Assembly (NCBI GenBank): GCA_029961005.1 | Contig: JASBVW010000064.1 | Span: forward strand, 1-7,337 | Source of the DNA: Bacillota bacterium | GTDB taxonomy: Bacteria; Bacillota; UBA5301; JASBVW01 | DNA: 7,337 bases | Reading direction: 5' to 3' | Shown here: positions 1 through 6,980 of the stretch, in pieces | Layout: every line of letters begins with the position of its first letter | How positions within the stretch are numbered: position 1 is the stretch's first letter | Translations under genes and position numbers: made by a program | The notes under the pieces: model-generated | Seen by the model: only the letters and a program-made list of their open reading frames with translations | The model's database searches: none | What the model was told of the DNA's origin: nothing

Positions 1-45
1 CCGGAGGTCCTGCGCCGTACCACCCTGGAACTGCTGGGAGCGTAG
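1..45 (+). CDS. Possible C-terminal tail of an upstream gene (partial)
   Basis: The first reading frame is open from the left edge and gives 14 residues (PEVLRRTTLELLGA) before a TAG at 43-45. The composition, rich in Leu, Arg and Thr, suits the end of a helical protein. At this length it could equally be chance, since a second frame is also open here in GC-rich DNA. If real, its stop lies 174 bases before the preferred start of the LAL regulator. No family can be assigned. Confidence 0.3.
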   Translation, partial: PEVLRRTTLELLGA

Positions 46-203
46 AGCCAGCAGTCAGGGTACCCGATGGGATCGCACCGAAGGCCCGCCGGGCTATGCC
101 TCTCGCGCCGTACGTTCTGCCGGCCCGCACAACCGCATCACCAACGAGGAGAAGGAAGGAGCAGCAGGATTTTCAGCACATGGCGTGAAGTCCTGTGGCA
201 AAA

Positions 204-212
204 GGAAGGTGG
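204..212 (+). promoter_or_regulatory. Ribosome binding site deciding the LAL regulator start
   Basis: The purine run GGAAGGTGG ends 7 bases before the TTG at 220-222, close to ideal Shine-Dalgarno spacing. The alternative ATG at 67 is preceded only by a weak CAGGG. It would also add 51 residues rich in Arg, His, Cys and Pro that do not look like a protein domain. Confidence 0.55.
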
Positions 213-219
213 ATCGCCT

Positions 220-3081
220 TTGGCCTCATCCTTTCCTTTCGTCGGGCGGTCGCAGGAGCAGGCCGAACTCCAGGCCCACATCTGCTCAGCCGTCCGTGGC
301 CGGGGCGGGCTCGTCCTGGTGGGCGGTGAGGCGGGAGCGGGCAAGTCGGCCCTGGTGCAGGCCGCTGCGGCAGCGGCAAAGGAGTGCCTGGCTACGCTCG
401 GCCGCTGCCCCGGTCCGGGGGAGACCCCGCCCTTCGGGCCATGGCTGGAGGTTGCCGAGTGGCTGCGCCGGGAGCAGGGATGGGAGACGGCCGACCTGCC
501 GCCTCCCTTTGGCGCCGCACCCGGGGAGTGGACGGCCTATGAACGGGCAGGTGCCCTGGCCCACTGGCTTGGCCGGCAGGGCCGCCCCCTGCTTGTTGTC
601 ATTGAGGATTTGCAATGGGCCGACAGCGCGACGCTGGATCTCACACGCCACCTCGCGGCGCGACTGCCCGAACGGTCCCTGCTGGTGGTGACCACCTACC
701 GTACCGATGAACTCTCCCGCCGCCACCCCCTCTGGCGCCTGGTTCCGGAGATGCAGCGGGCCGGGGCGGCCCACCTGCTCCTGCAGCGGTTGACCCCTGC
801 CGACGTGGCGGAACTCGTGGCCAGGACCCTGCCGCCTGGGCTGGCCACCCCGGAAGTGGCCGAGGCTGTACATGCCCGCACGGCAGGCCTCGCCCTCTTC
901 GTGCGGGAGGTGCTGGAGGCGGCGGCTCGCACCGGCCGGCTTCTCGCCCCGGGCGATCCCTTGCCGCAGACCCTGCGACAGGCCATTGACCGCAAGCTGG
1001 ACCGTCTGTCGTCCGAGACCCAGGCGGTGTTGGAGCTGGCAGCGGTCATCGGGGAGCGCTTCTCCTACGATCTGCTGGCTCGGGTGGCCGGTGCAGCCGA
1101 GGATCACCTGACAGAAGCGCTTGAGACCGCCGTGGATTGGCATGTCATCGCGCCGTGCGACGCAGGCGGCAGTTGGTTCGCCTTTACCCACGCTCTGCTG
1201 CGCGAGGCGCTGCTCGCCCGGCTGGTCGGGGTGCGCCGCCGGCGCTGGCACGCCCGCATTGCCGATGCCCTGGCCGCCGGGCCAGAGCCTGATCCTGAGG
1301 CTGTGGCCTTTCACCTGACTCGGGCCGGCGATCCACGGGCGGCGGAACACCTGCTGGCGGCAGGCGACCGCGCCCGGAAACTGGGCGAGCTGTCCCGGGC
1401 GCGGGAGCAGTTTGCGCAGGCCCTGTCCCTGCTGCCTCCGGCCCATGCCCGCCGGGGCGAAGGCCTCCTCAAGCTGGGGTGGTGCCTGCGTTGGGGCGAG
1501 CCGGACCGGGCCTCCGCCTCCTGGCAGGAGGCGGAGGCGGCCGCGGCCGCCGCCGGGGACCGGCCGGCCGCCCTGTGGGCCCGGTACATGCTGGTGCGCC
1601 TCGCCCAGGCTCGTAACGACCCGCGCTGCCAGGAAGAGGCGGCCGCTGTCATGGCTGCCCAGGCGGAACTGCTGGACAATGCGCGCTACCAGCAGCTGGA
1701 GGCGGATCTCTTCGGCCAGTTTGCAGGCTACCCGCGGGCAGGAACGTTGCTGGTGCAGAGTCTGGCGGTGAGTGGGGCCTGGGACGAGGCGTGGGCCCAG
1801 TGGCGGGAGCTGGCGGCGCGGGCGTTGCCCGGCGCCGCCCACGAAATCCGTGGAGCCGGCATGCTGCTGTCTCTCCTAAGTGGCCGCCTGGACGAGGCTG
1901 CCGCGCTGTGCGGACAGGCAGCGGATACTGCCCTCAACCTGCGGGATTACAGGGAGGCGGTGCGGCTCCGGGCCAATCAGCTATTGATCCGACTCGTCGG
2001 GTCCGCCGACCACCCCGAGGAGTTGGATGCTTTGGCCGCAGCGCTCCGGGCTGTGGAGGAGGAAGCATGGCAACGCACCGGGTACGCCTACCTCCGGCCG
2101 GGATTCTCCCTGACCGGGGTCTACCACTACTTCCGAGGCAACTGGCGCGAGGCCAAGCGGCATGTGGTGGAGGCGGCCCGAGAGGATCCGGGCGCCTTCG
2201 GCGGCACCTTGGTCTACTACGCCGGCCGGATCCTCCTGGCCAGTGGGAACCCGGCCGAGGCCCGTCCTTTCGTGGAGACAGTGCCTCCTTACCGGCCGAC
2301 GGATCCTGTTCCGCTGAGCAATAACTTTATGGTTCTGGCCCATGCTCTGCGGGCAGAGCTGTACCTGGCCCTGGGCGATGAGGCGCAAGCCCGGGCATGG
2401 CTGGAGGGGGCGGAGCGCTGGCCGGCCCTTGCCGCCGCCCCGTTCTTCCGGGCCAACGTCCGTTTAGGCTGGGCCCGCTATCATCGCCAGATAGGCGATC
2501 TGGCCGCCGCCTGGCACGCAGCCGCCCAGGGGCTGGCGGACGCCCAGGCTGCCGCCGCTAGCGCGGTGACCATCGAGGCTCACCGGCTACTGGGCGAGTT
2601 GGCGGCAGCTCGGGGCGATGCCGCGACGGCGGCGAACCACTTCCAGAATGCCATGGCCTTGGCGGAGCGCTGCCGCTTCCCCTTTGAGTCGGCCCTCAGC
2701 CGGCTGGCGCGGGGACGGGCCCTGGCCGGCACCCGCGAGGCTTTGGCCGACCTGAAGGCGACCTCTTCCTACTTCGCTGCAGTGGGGGCAGACTCAGCCT
2801 TGGCCAGCGCCCGGGCGGCTCTGGCTGCCTGCGGCGGGAAGGCCAGCAGGAGGGGGGCAACGGCCGGAAATCCCAACGGCCTCCCCGACGGCCTCACTGT
2901 TCGGGAAGCGGAGGTAGCTGCCCTGGTGGCCCAGGGTCTGACCGACCGAGAGATCGCCGCCCGCCTCTTCATCTCGCGCAAGACTGTGGATCATCACCTG
3001 CGCAATATCTTTAACAAGGCGCAGGTGCACAACCGGGCAGCCCTGGCCGCCTACGCCATCCGCCACGGGCTAGTGGGTTGA
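220..3081 (+). CDS. LuxR-family transcriptional regulator of the large ATP-binding (LAL/MalT-like) type
   Basis: Cytoplasmic signal-responsive transcription regulator of about 953 residues, normal for LAL proteins. Numbering from the TTG at 220: the protein opens with the FVGR motif usual at the start of these ATPases. Walker A is GGEAGAGKS (35-43) and Walker B is LLVVIEDLQWAD (124-135). Other family-typical stretches are VVTTYRTDEL (156-165), LDRLSSETQAVLELAAVIG (about 260-278) and FTHALLREALL (322-332). Residues about 350-860 are Ala/Leu-rich helical repeats of TPR type, the usual effector-binding part. The C-terminal LuxR/GerE HTH spans about 892-946 (LTVREAEV, then TDREIAARLFISRKTVDHHL). 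In known relatives ATP and an inducer promote oligomerisation and promoter activation. The effector here is unknown. An in-frame ATG at 67 would give 1004 residues. It may control the codirectional FAD enzyme gene 125 bases downstream; that link is inference from position. Confidence 0.93.
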   Translation: MASSFPFVGRSQEQAELQAHICSAVRGRGGLVLVGGEAGAGKSALVQAAAAAAKECLATLGRCPGPGETPPFGPWLEVAEWLRREQGWETADLPPPFGAAPGEWTAYERAGALAHWLGRQGRPLLVVIEDLQWADSATLDLTRHLAARLPERSLLVVTTYRTDELSRRHPLWRLVPEMQRAGAAHLLLQRLTPADVAELVARTLPPGLATPEVAEAVHARTAGLALFVREVLEAAARTGRLLAPGDPLPQTLRQAIDRKLDRLSSETQAVLELAAVIGERFSYDLLARVAGAAEDHLTEALETAVDWHVIAPCDAGGSWFAFTHALLREALLARLVGVRRRRWHARIADALAAGPEPDPEAVAFHLTRAGDPRAAEHLLAAGDRARKLGELSRAREQFAQALSLLPPAHARRGEGLLKLGWCLRWGEPDRASASWQEAEAAAAAAGDRPAALWARYMLVRLAQARNDPRCQEEAAAVMAAQAELLDNARYQQLEADLFGQFAGYPRAGTLLVQSLAVSGAWDEAWAQWRELAARALPGAAHEIRGAGMLLSLLSGRLDEAAALCGQAADTALNLRDYREAVRLRANQLLIRLVGSADHPEELDALAAALRAVEEEAWQRTGYAYLRPGFSLTGVYHYFRGNWREAKRHVVEAAREDPGAFGGTLVYYAGRILLASGNPAEARPFVETVPPYRPTDPVPLSNNFMVLAHALRAELYLALGDEAQARAWLEGAERWPALAAAPFFRANVRLGWARYHRQIGDLAAAWHAAAQGLADAQAAAASAVTIEAHRLLGELAAARGDAATAANHFQNAMALAERCRFPFESALSRLARGRALAGTREALADLKATSSYFAAVGADSALASARAALAACGGKASRRGATAGNPNGLPDGLTVREAEVAALVAQGLTDREIAARLFISRKTVDHHLRNIFNKAQVHNRAALAAYAIRHGLVG

Positions 3082-3191
3082 TCCGGCCCGGCGACAGAAT
3101 AGGGAATTTGCCCGATGTTTCTCCGGCGTGCCCCCTAGTACTCTGGGAACACGTACATCGGGGAGGACAAGCCGTGCATCGGCATTCCTCC

Positions 3192-3198
3192 TGAGGGG
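3192..3198 (+). promoter_or_regulatory. Ribosome binding site of the FAD enzyme gene
   Basis: GAGGGGG lies 8 bases before the ATG at 3207, good Shine-Dalgarno spacing, and supports that start. The 125-base gap after the regulator shows no convincing terminator. A TTGCCC at 3108-3113 followed by TAGTAC at 3136-3141 is too weak to call as a promoter. Confidence 0.6.
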
Positions 3199-3206
3199 GA
3201 TGAACC

Positions 3207-4526
3207 ATGGCAAAGCACGGCGCGGGTCTTCGCGTCGGCATCGTAGGTGCCGGTATGGCAGGGAGCTCGGCAGCTTACTTCATCCGGCAGAGGCTCGGCA
3301 GCGGGGCTGAGGTTGTCGTGTACGAGCGCGGCCAGACGGTAGGCGGGCGGGTACAAGAGATAGAGATAGCTGGGAACCTGGTGGCGGCCGGGGCAAGTAT
3401 CGCCCATTCGACAAATCGGTACTTCGTCGGGCTTGTAGAGGCGCTCGGCCTGCGTCAGAAGCGATATGCCACCAAGACGCTGGGCACCTGGAACGGACAG
3501 CGGTTCGGCTTCAGGACGGTGGGGGCCCGCTGGCGCGATAGGGTGCAAATGCTGCGCCGGTATGGGATGTCACCCCTGCGGGCAGAGGGACTTGTCAAGC
3601 AATTCCTTCTCCGGTTGGTTCCGGTGTACGACCTTCTCGACCAGGGCCGTGGCTTTGCCGACCCTCAGGAATTGTTCAGCACTCTCGGCCTTTATGAACT
3701 CTCCCGGCAATCCAGCGGCGACTACTTCCGGCGGCAAGGCGTTTCGAGCCGGTTCCTGGAGGAGATCATCGATGGCGTTTCGCGCAGCAACTACGGTCAA
3801 GGGTCCGAGATCCACGCGCTGGTGAATCTGGTTTCCCTAGCCGGTGCCGCGATGGGAGGTTACCTGCTTTCCGTCCAAGAGGGGAACAGCGCGGTCTGCC
3901 GCGGTTTGCTGCAAGCCTCCGGGGCAACGGTCCGCACGGGGACGGCAGTGGCGGAAGTCTCCTGCTTGGGCGGGCTAGAGTACACGGTTACCACCGCCGG
4001 CGGCGACACGGAACGCTTTGATGCGGTCATCGTGGCGGCGCCTTTGGAACTGGCCGGCATCCGGTTCGCCGGTGTCACTCTTCCGAAACCATCCTGGCTG
4101 GCCAGGCCTTTTCAGGTGACGCACGTGACCTTTGTGGTCGGGCAGCTAAGCCCCGGATACTTCGGCCTGCGCACAGCGGCAGAACTCCCAGCGACGATCA
4201 TGACGAGGGACTCCCATGACATTCCGTTTTCCGGCATCGGTACCTGGGGCAAGGCGCCTGGCTCCGACCACACCGTCTACAAGGTGTTTTCACGCCAGGA
4301 GCTGAGTGAGGAGTTGCTCTCCCGGCTCTTTTCCCTTCGGGTGCACACCCTACGGATCGTGTGGCAAGCCTACCCGATCCTCCGTCCCGAAACGGCATGG
4401 CCTCCCTTTGTTTTGAACCGAGGCTTGTATTACGTGAACGCGATGGAGTCCGGGGTCTCGACCATGGAGACAGAGATCATGGCCAGTCGAAACGCGGTCA
4501 ACCTGCTGATGAAAGACTTCTGTTAG
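3207..4526 (+). CDS. FAD-dependent prenylcysteine oxidase/lyase-like protein
   Basis: A 439-residue flavoenzyme. The N-terminus carries the Rossmann dinucleotide-binding motif GAGMAG (14-19), an acidic residue closing the second strand (E40) and the following VGGR (45-48). These are signatures of the amine-oxidase-like FAD superfamily. Further segments match, as I recall them, the prenylcysteine lyase (PCYOX1) family: SSAAYFIRQRLG (20-31), NYGQGSEIHALV (195-206), GNSAVCRGLLQAS (226-238), VYKVFSRQEL (358-367), WQAYPILRP (386-394) and GLYYVNAMESGVSTMETE (406-423). The last is the usual C-terminal FAD-contacting region. Eukaryotic members cleave the thioether of prenylcysteine with O2, giving cysteine, an isoprenoid aldehyde and H2O2, in lysosomes or membranes. 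Here no signal peptide or transmembrane segment is visible, so a cytosolic enzyme is likely. Its bacterial substrate is unknown. A carotenoid-desaturase-like or generic amine oxidoreductase role is the alternative. No prenyltransferase lies in the window. Confidence 0.85.
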   Translation: MAKHGAGLRVGIVGAGMAGSSAAYFIRQRLGSGAEVVVYERGQTVGGRVQEIEIAGNLVAAGASIAHSTNRYFVGLVEALGLRQKRYATKTLGTWNGQRFGFRTVGARWRDRVQMLRRYGMSPLRAEGLVKQFLLRLVPVYDLLDQGRGFADPQELFSTLGLYELSRQSSGDYFRRQGVSSRFLEEIIDGVSRSNYGQGSEIHALVNLVSLAGAAMGGYLLSVQEGNSAVCRGLLQASGATVRTGTAVAEVSCLGGLEYTVTTAGGDTERFDAVIVAAPLELAGIRFAGVTLPKPSWLARPFQVTHVTFVVGQLSPGYFGLRTAAELPATIMTRDSHDIPFSGIGTWGKAPGSDHTVYKVFSRQELSEELLSRLFSLRVHTLRIVWQAYPILRPETAWPPFVLNRGLYYVNAMESGVSTMETEIMASRNAVNLLMKDFC

Positions 4527-4882
4527 CGCTCTGGTACCATCCCCGTTGGGCAAGGATGCCGGAATGCCTTCCCTCTCTGGCGAATAACAACAATACCTGT
4601 CGAAATAGGTCGCAGCAGGGTCAGGAACCTTGCGGGAATCCGATTCCTCCGCTGGTTGCCCTTGCGAACCCGGAAATCAGGAGCAGACCGCAGCAGGGAG
4701 GGTTGAATGTGTGACGATGGCAAAGACCGGCTGTTCTGGCCTCGGATCACCAATTAGTGGGAGGTCCTTTCTTCCAGAAGCTTTCTTCTCCTGGCCGCCG
4801 GACTGCAGCTGCCGCGTTCCGCACGGGTTACCATTAAGCCTTCGGCTGCAACGGGATAGAGCTGTCTCGGTCAGGGCAGGGG

Positions 4883-4922
4883 CCGGTGCTGCCGCGCCTT
4901 TGCCCCTTGGCAGCGGCACTGG
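4883..4922 (+). other. Strong imperfect hairpin in the intergenic region
   Basis: Left arm CCGGTGCTGCC (4883-4893) pairs with GGCAGC and ACTGG (4909-4922). This gives six plus five base pairs (one G-T) around a three-base bulge and a 15-base loop. An alternative GGGGC/GCCCC pairing (4879-4883 with 4902-4906) competes with it. There is no T-tract, so it is not a standard terminator. In GC-rich DNA such a hairpin can arise by chance. Confidence 0.3.
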
Positions 4923-4951
4923 AGTCTTCGCGGAGCGTGATGGGGAGTAGG

Positions 4952-4999
4952 TTGCCTATTGTGCGTTATGCACCCTGGGCAAGGATGCTCTCCTTTTTT
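4952..4999 (+). other. Nested hairpin followed by a T-run
   Basis: TTGCC (4952-4956) pairs with GGCAA (4978-4982), enclosing an inner GTGC/GCAC stem (4961-4964 with 4970-4973). A weak AAGGA/TCCTT stem (4981-4985 with 4991-4995) merges into six Ts at 4994-4999. It shares two bases with the outer stem, so the two are mutually exclusive. This could be a weak terminator or an attenuator-like element on the plus strand. With no gene directly upstream or downstream, the role is open. Confidence 0.25.
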
Positions 5000-5238
5000 G
5001 GTTACAGCGTGCGGGGTTGGCTCCTCCGCTAGGCTCATCCGCCCTGGTTGCCTCACTGGGGGTAGCAGCCGCTCCCCACCCGCCTTAGCACCGGCCTGTG
5101 CAAAGGCGTCTTGCGCCGCGAGTTCGCCCGCTTGGCGAGCGCGCTTGAGCCGGGGCGATGACCTCATTCCTCTCACTGTTCTTGTGAGATTCAGGCCACG
5201 AGCACGCGGGGGATACGGTAAGTGTCTGCGGAATTCGA

Positions 5239-5450
5239 TTGGCATCGGAAGCTAAGGTTAAGGATGGCAAGGGACAGGATCAGCGCAAGGACCGCGATCA
5301 GAAGCGGCGCCGGATGATTGCGCAGCGGCTGGCCGCCGCCACATCGGAACTGGCGAGCGGCGTATAGCGGCCAAAGCCGCCACAGACTCGCTTGAGGCGG
5401 TCATGCAAAATATCGCTGCGGCCGCACAAGAGGCGGCCAGTGCGGTGCAT
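5239..5450 (+). pseudogene. Frameshifted remnant resembling a methyl-accepting chemotaxis protein helix
   Basis: From a possible TTG at 5239 the frame reads a Lys/Arg/Asp/Gln-rich stretch, then MIAQRLAAATSELASGV, and ends at a TAG at 5365-5367. In another frame starting at GCG 5367, the sequence continues directly as AAKAATDSLEAVMQNIAAAA and then QEAASAVH, to 5450. Restoring one base at about 5364 joins the two halves into one continuous Ala/Ser/Glu/Gln-rich amphipathic helix. Such helices are typical of the cytoplasmic coiled coil of chemoreceptors, which relay ligand signals to CheA/CheW. The rest of the receptor (membrane segments, ligand domain, hairpin tip) is absent, and no Shine-Dalgarno site is clear. 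The chemoreceptor identity is tentative, since another coiled-coil protein could look like this. The frame switch within a continuous helix pattern is the stronger observation. Confidence 0.4.
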
Positions 5451-5515
5451 TTGGCTCCTGGACAGGATGGGCCTGGGGCCTGGCCTCTATCGCTGGGTAG
5501 CCCTGAGGCGGCCCA

Positions 5516-6952
5516 TCAAGAGGTAGCAAACTGGTGGAAGGGAGGCGTCAGGCCCTCGGGAAGGGCGCTCTTGTAGGGCTTTCCTCCTGTGCGTTTCAGG
5601 AAGTCTTCTTTGGCCTTTTGGAGGATCTCCTCGTTGCGCAGGAGCTCATAGCCGGCTTCCGCCAGGATGTGGGCCGCCGTGATCATGCCCTTTTGCCCGA
5701 TGGGGCTTCCGCCCTGAGCCACTACCTGCCAGGAGTGGCCGGGAGTGCCGATGATCTGGGTGGTGGCCCAGAACTGGGCGGTGGGGCAGGACCAGCTGAC
5801 TTCCGCTACGTCGGTGGAGCCTCTTCCCTGGGGAGGAAGGGGAGGGCGGGGAAACGGTTGATCCAGAAGAAGGGTGTCATCGGAAAGTTGGCCTTCTAGC
5901 TGGAGGTTCTGGAGGGCGCTCTTTCGCTGCTGCGGGCTGATGGAGCGGGCCAGCTCCCGGGCAAAGGCATGGTCATCTTCGTCGAAGGAAGGCCCCCCGA
6001 CCCGGAAGATCACGTCCTCCAAAAGATCGATGAGGGGATCGTTGGGCAAGACATGGTGGATGGCTTTGAGCCATTCCACTTCAAAGGCGGTGTCGGTCAT
6101 TTCCGCCGCCCCCCGGGCACAGGCCATGACCCTCTCCCATACGTGGTCCACTTCATTGCGATCGACACCCCTCACCAGGTACCAGACCTTGGCATAGGGG
6201 GGGACGACGTTGGGCTGTTCTCCCCCATGGGAAATGACGTAATGGATGCGGGCTGTCGAAGGGATGTGTTCCCGCAGGAATTCCACGCCAAGGTTCATGA
6301 GTTGGACGGCATCCAGAGCGCTGCGGCCGTTCTGGGGATCTCCGGCGGCATGGGCGGAGCGGCCCCGAAAGACGAAGTTGGCGGCGTTGTTGGCGGAAGA
6401 AGATCCTGTCTGAACCCGGGTGATGGCCCCTGGATGCCACGTCAGGGCGGCATCCAGGTGGGTGAAAGCACCTTCTCTGGCCATGAAGGCCTTACCGCTC
6501 AAGTTTTCTTCGGCAGGGCAGCCAAAGTATTGGATAGTCCCGGGAAGGCCTTCTGCTTCCATTTGGGCCTTAAGAGCGATAACGGCCGCCAGAGGCGCCG
6601 TGCCCAAAAGGTTGTGGCCGCAGCCATGTCCGGGAGCGCCTTCCTGCAAAGGCTCTCGGTAAGGAACGGCCTTTTGAGAAAGCCCTCCCAGAGCATCGAA
6701 TTCCCCCAGAAAGCCGATGATGGGGCGGCCCGATCCCCAGGTGGCGATAAAGGCGGTGGGCATGCCACCGACGCCGGTTTCGATGGTGAAACCTTCTCGC
6801 TGTAGTTCTTCCTGCAGCCGCAGAGACGATCGTTCTTCATGTAGCGCCAGTTCAGCATAGTTCCAGATATCGAGAGAGGTCTGCTCCCAACGAGACTGGT
6901 GTTTCTGGATGTGGTCATGAGCGAGGGAGGCTTTGGTAGACAAGAAGACCAT
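5516..6952 (-). CDS. M20-family amidohydrolase, AbgB-like (p-aminobenzoyl-glutamate hydrolase subunit B type)
   Basis: A 478-residue metal-dependent amidase/peptidase of the M20D type, almost the same length as E. coli AbgB. Expected dimetal-site residues are present: GHGCGHN (C111, H113), the general base and ligand pair in CPAEEN (E148, E149), WHPG (H173) and a late TPGHSWQ (H406). GEFDALGG (83-90) is the usual aspartate motif. A central dimerisation (lid) domain spans roughly residues 190-310. GSTDVAEVSW (378-387) and PTAQ (390-393) favour AbgB over hippurate hydrolases. AbgB with AbgA splits p-aminobenzoyl-glutamate, a folate breakdown product. Neither AbgA nor the AbgT transporter is in the window, so the substrate here is uncertain and may be another N-acyl or aryl amino acid. 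There is no signal peptide, so it is cytosolic. The gene stands alone, convergent with the broken gene on its left and pointing away from the CRISPR leader. It appears less GC-rich than the LAL gene. The start may be a TTG three codons in. Confidence 0.88.
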   Translation of the reverse strand: MVFLSTKASLAHDHIQKHQSRWEQTSLDIWNYAELALHEERSSLRLQEELQREGFTIETGVGGMPTAFIATWGSGRPIIGFLGEFDALGGLSQKAVPYREPLQEGAPGHGCGHNLLGTAPLAAVIALKAQMEAEGLPGTIQYFGCPAEENLSGKAFMAREGAFTHLDAALTWHPGAITRVQTGSSSANNAANFVFRGRSAHAAGDPQNGRSALDAVQLMNLGVEFLREHIPSTARIHYVISHGGEQPNVVPPYAKVWYLVRGVDRNEVDHVWERVMACARGAAEMTDTAFEVEWLKAIHHVLPNDPLIDLLEDVIFRVGGPSFDEDDHAFARELARSISPQQRKSALQNLQLEGQLSDDTLLLDQPFPRPPLPPQGRGSTDVAEVSWSCPTAQFWATTQIIGTPGHSWQVVAQGGSPIGQKGMITAAHILAEAGYELLRNEEILQKAKEDFLKRTGGKPYKSALPEGLTPPFHQFATS

Positions 6953-6960
6953 CTCCTTTC
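6953..6960 (-). promoter_or_regulatory. Shine-Dalgarno site abutting the M20 ATG
   Basis: On the minus strand GAAAGGAG runs directly into the ATG at 6952-6950 with no spacer. That is too close for efficient pairing with the ribosome. The TTG at codon 4 (6943-6941) lies 9 bases beyond the site, a better spacing, so translation may begin there and give a 475-residue product. Confidence 0.5.
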
Positions 6961-6980
6961 ACATGATTAGGTATGGCTTT

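Larger units (their letters stand above)
4527..5238 (+). other. Long intergenic region without a recognisable gene
   Basis: About 710 bases in which I find no convincing coding sequence on either strand. The open frames have low-complexity Pro/Arg/Ser/Cys-rich translations and lack good start sites. Small signals include a TGTCGAA heptamer inside ACCT...AGGT at 4595-4610, a 13-base palindrome GGAATC-C-GATTCC at 4635-4647, a repeated CGCAGCAGGG (4611-4620 and 4689-4698), and hairpins at 4883-4922 and 4952-4982. It may be decayed coding sequence, since a broken gene follows at its right end, or it may hold an untranslated RNA. Neither can be shown from the sequence alone. Confidence 0.5.

Noticed and set aside
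286..1842. A 518-codon open frame on the minus strand inside the LAL gene
   Set aside because: It is a shadow of GC-rich coding sequence. The translation is rich in Arg, Gly, Gln and Pro with no domain, and the plus strand has clear ATPase motifs.
4941..4950. GGGGAGTAG, like the start of the yybP-ykoY (manganese) riboswitch
   Set aside because: The rest of that motif, including the conserved 3' strand ending in GACC, is not seen in the next 100 bases, and no manganese exporter gene follows.
4717..4950. Possible small protein from the ATG at 4717
   Set aside because: The nearest GGGAGGG lies too far upstream, about 16 bases. The translation is Pro/Arg/Ser/Cys-rich and resembles no family.
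4547..4988. 13-base direct repeat TGGGCAAGGATGC at 4547-4559 and 4976-4988
   Set aside because: Only two copies 429 bases apart with no extension of similarity. This is not enough for a transposon end or attachment site.
4871..5245. A 124-codon minus-strand frame across the intergenic region
   Set aside because: Arg/Pro/Gln-rich translation, no ribosome site and no motif. Judged a chance frame in GC-rich DNA.
5421..5440. GGCCGC...GCGGCC hairpin considered as a terminator for the M20 gene
   Set aside because: It lacks a T-tract on either strand and falls inside the Ala-rich coding pattern of the broken gene.
5969..6805. A 278-codon open frame on the plus strand inside the M20 gene
   Set aside because: It is antisense to the AbgB-like gene, whose metal-site residues are plain. 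The plus-strand product is Gly/Asp/Arg-rich without recognisable motifs or a ribosome site.
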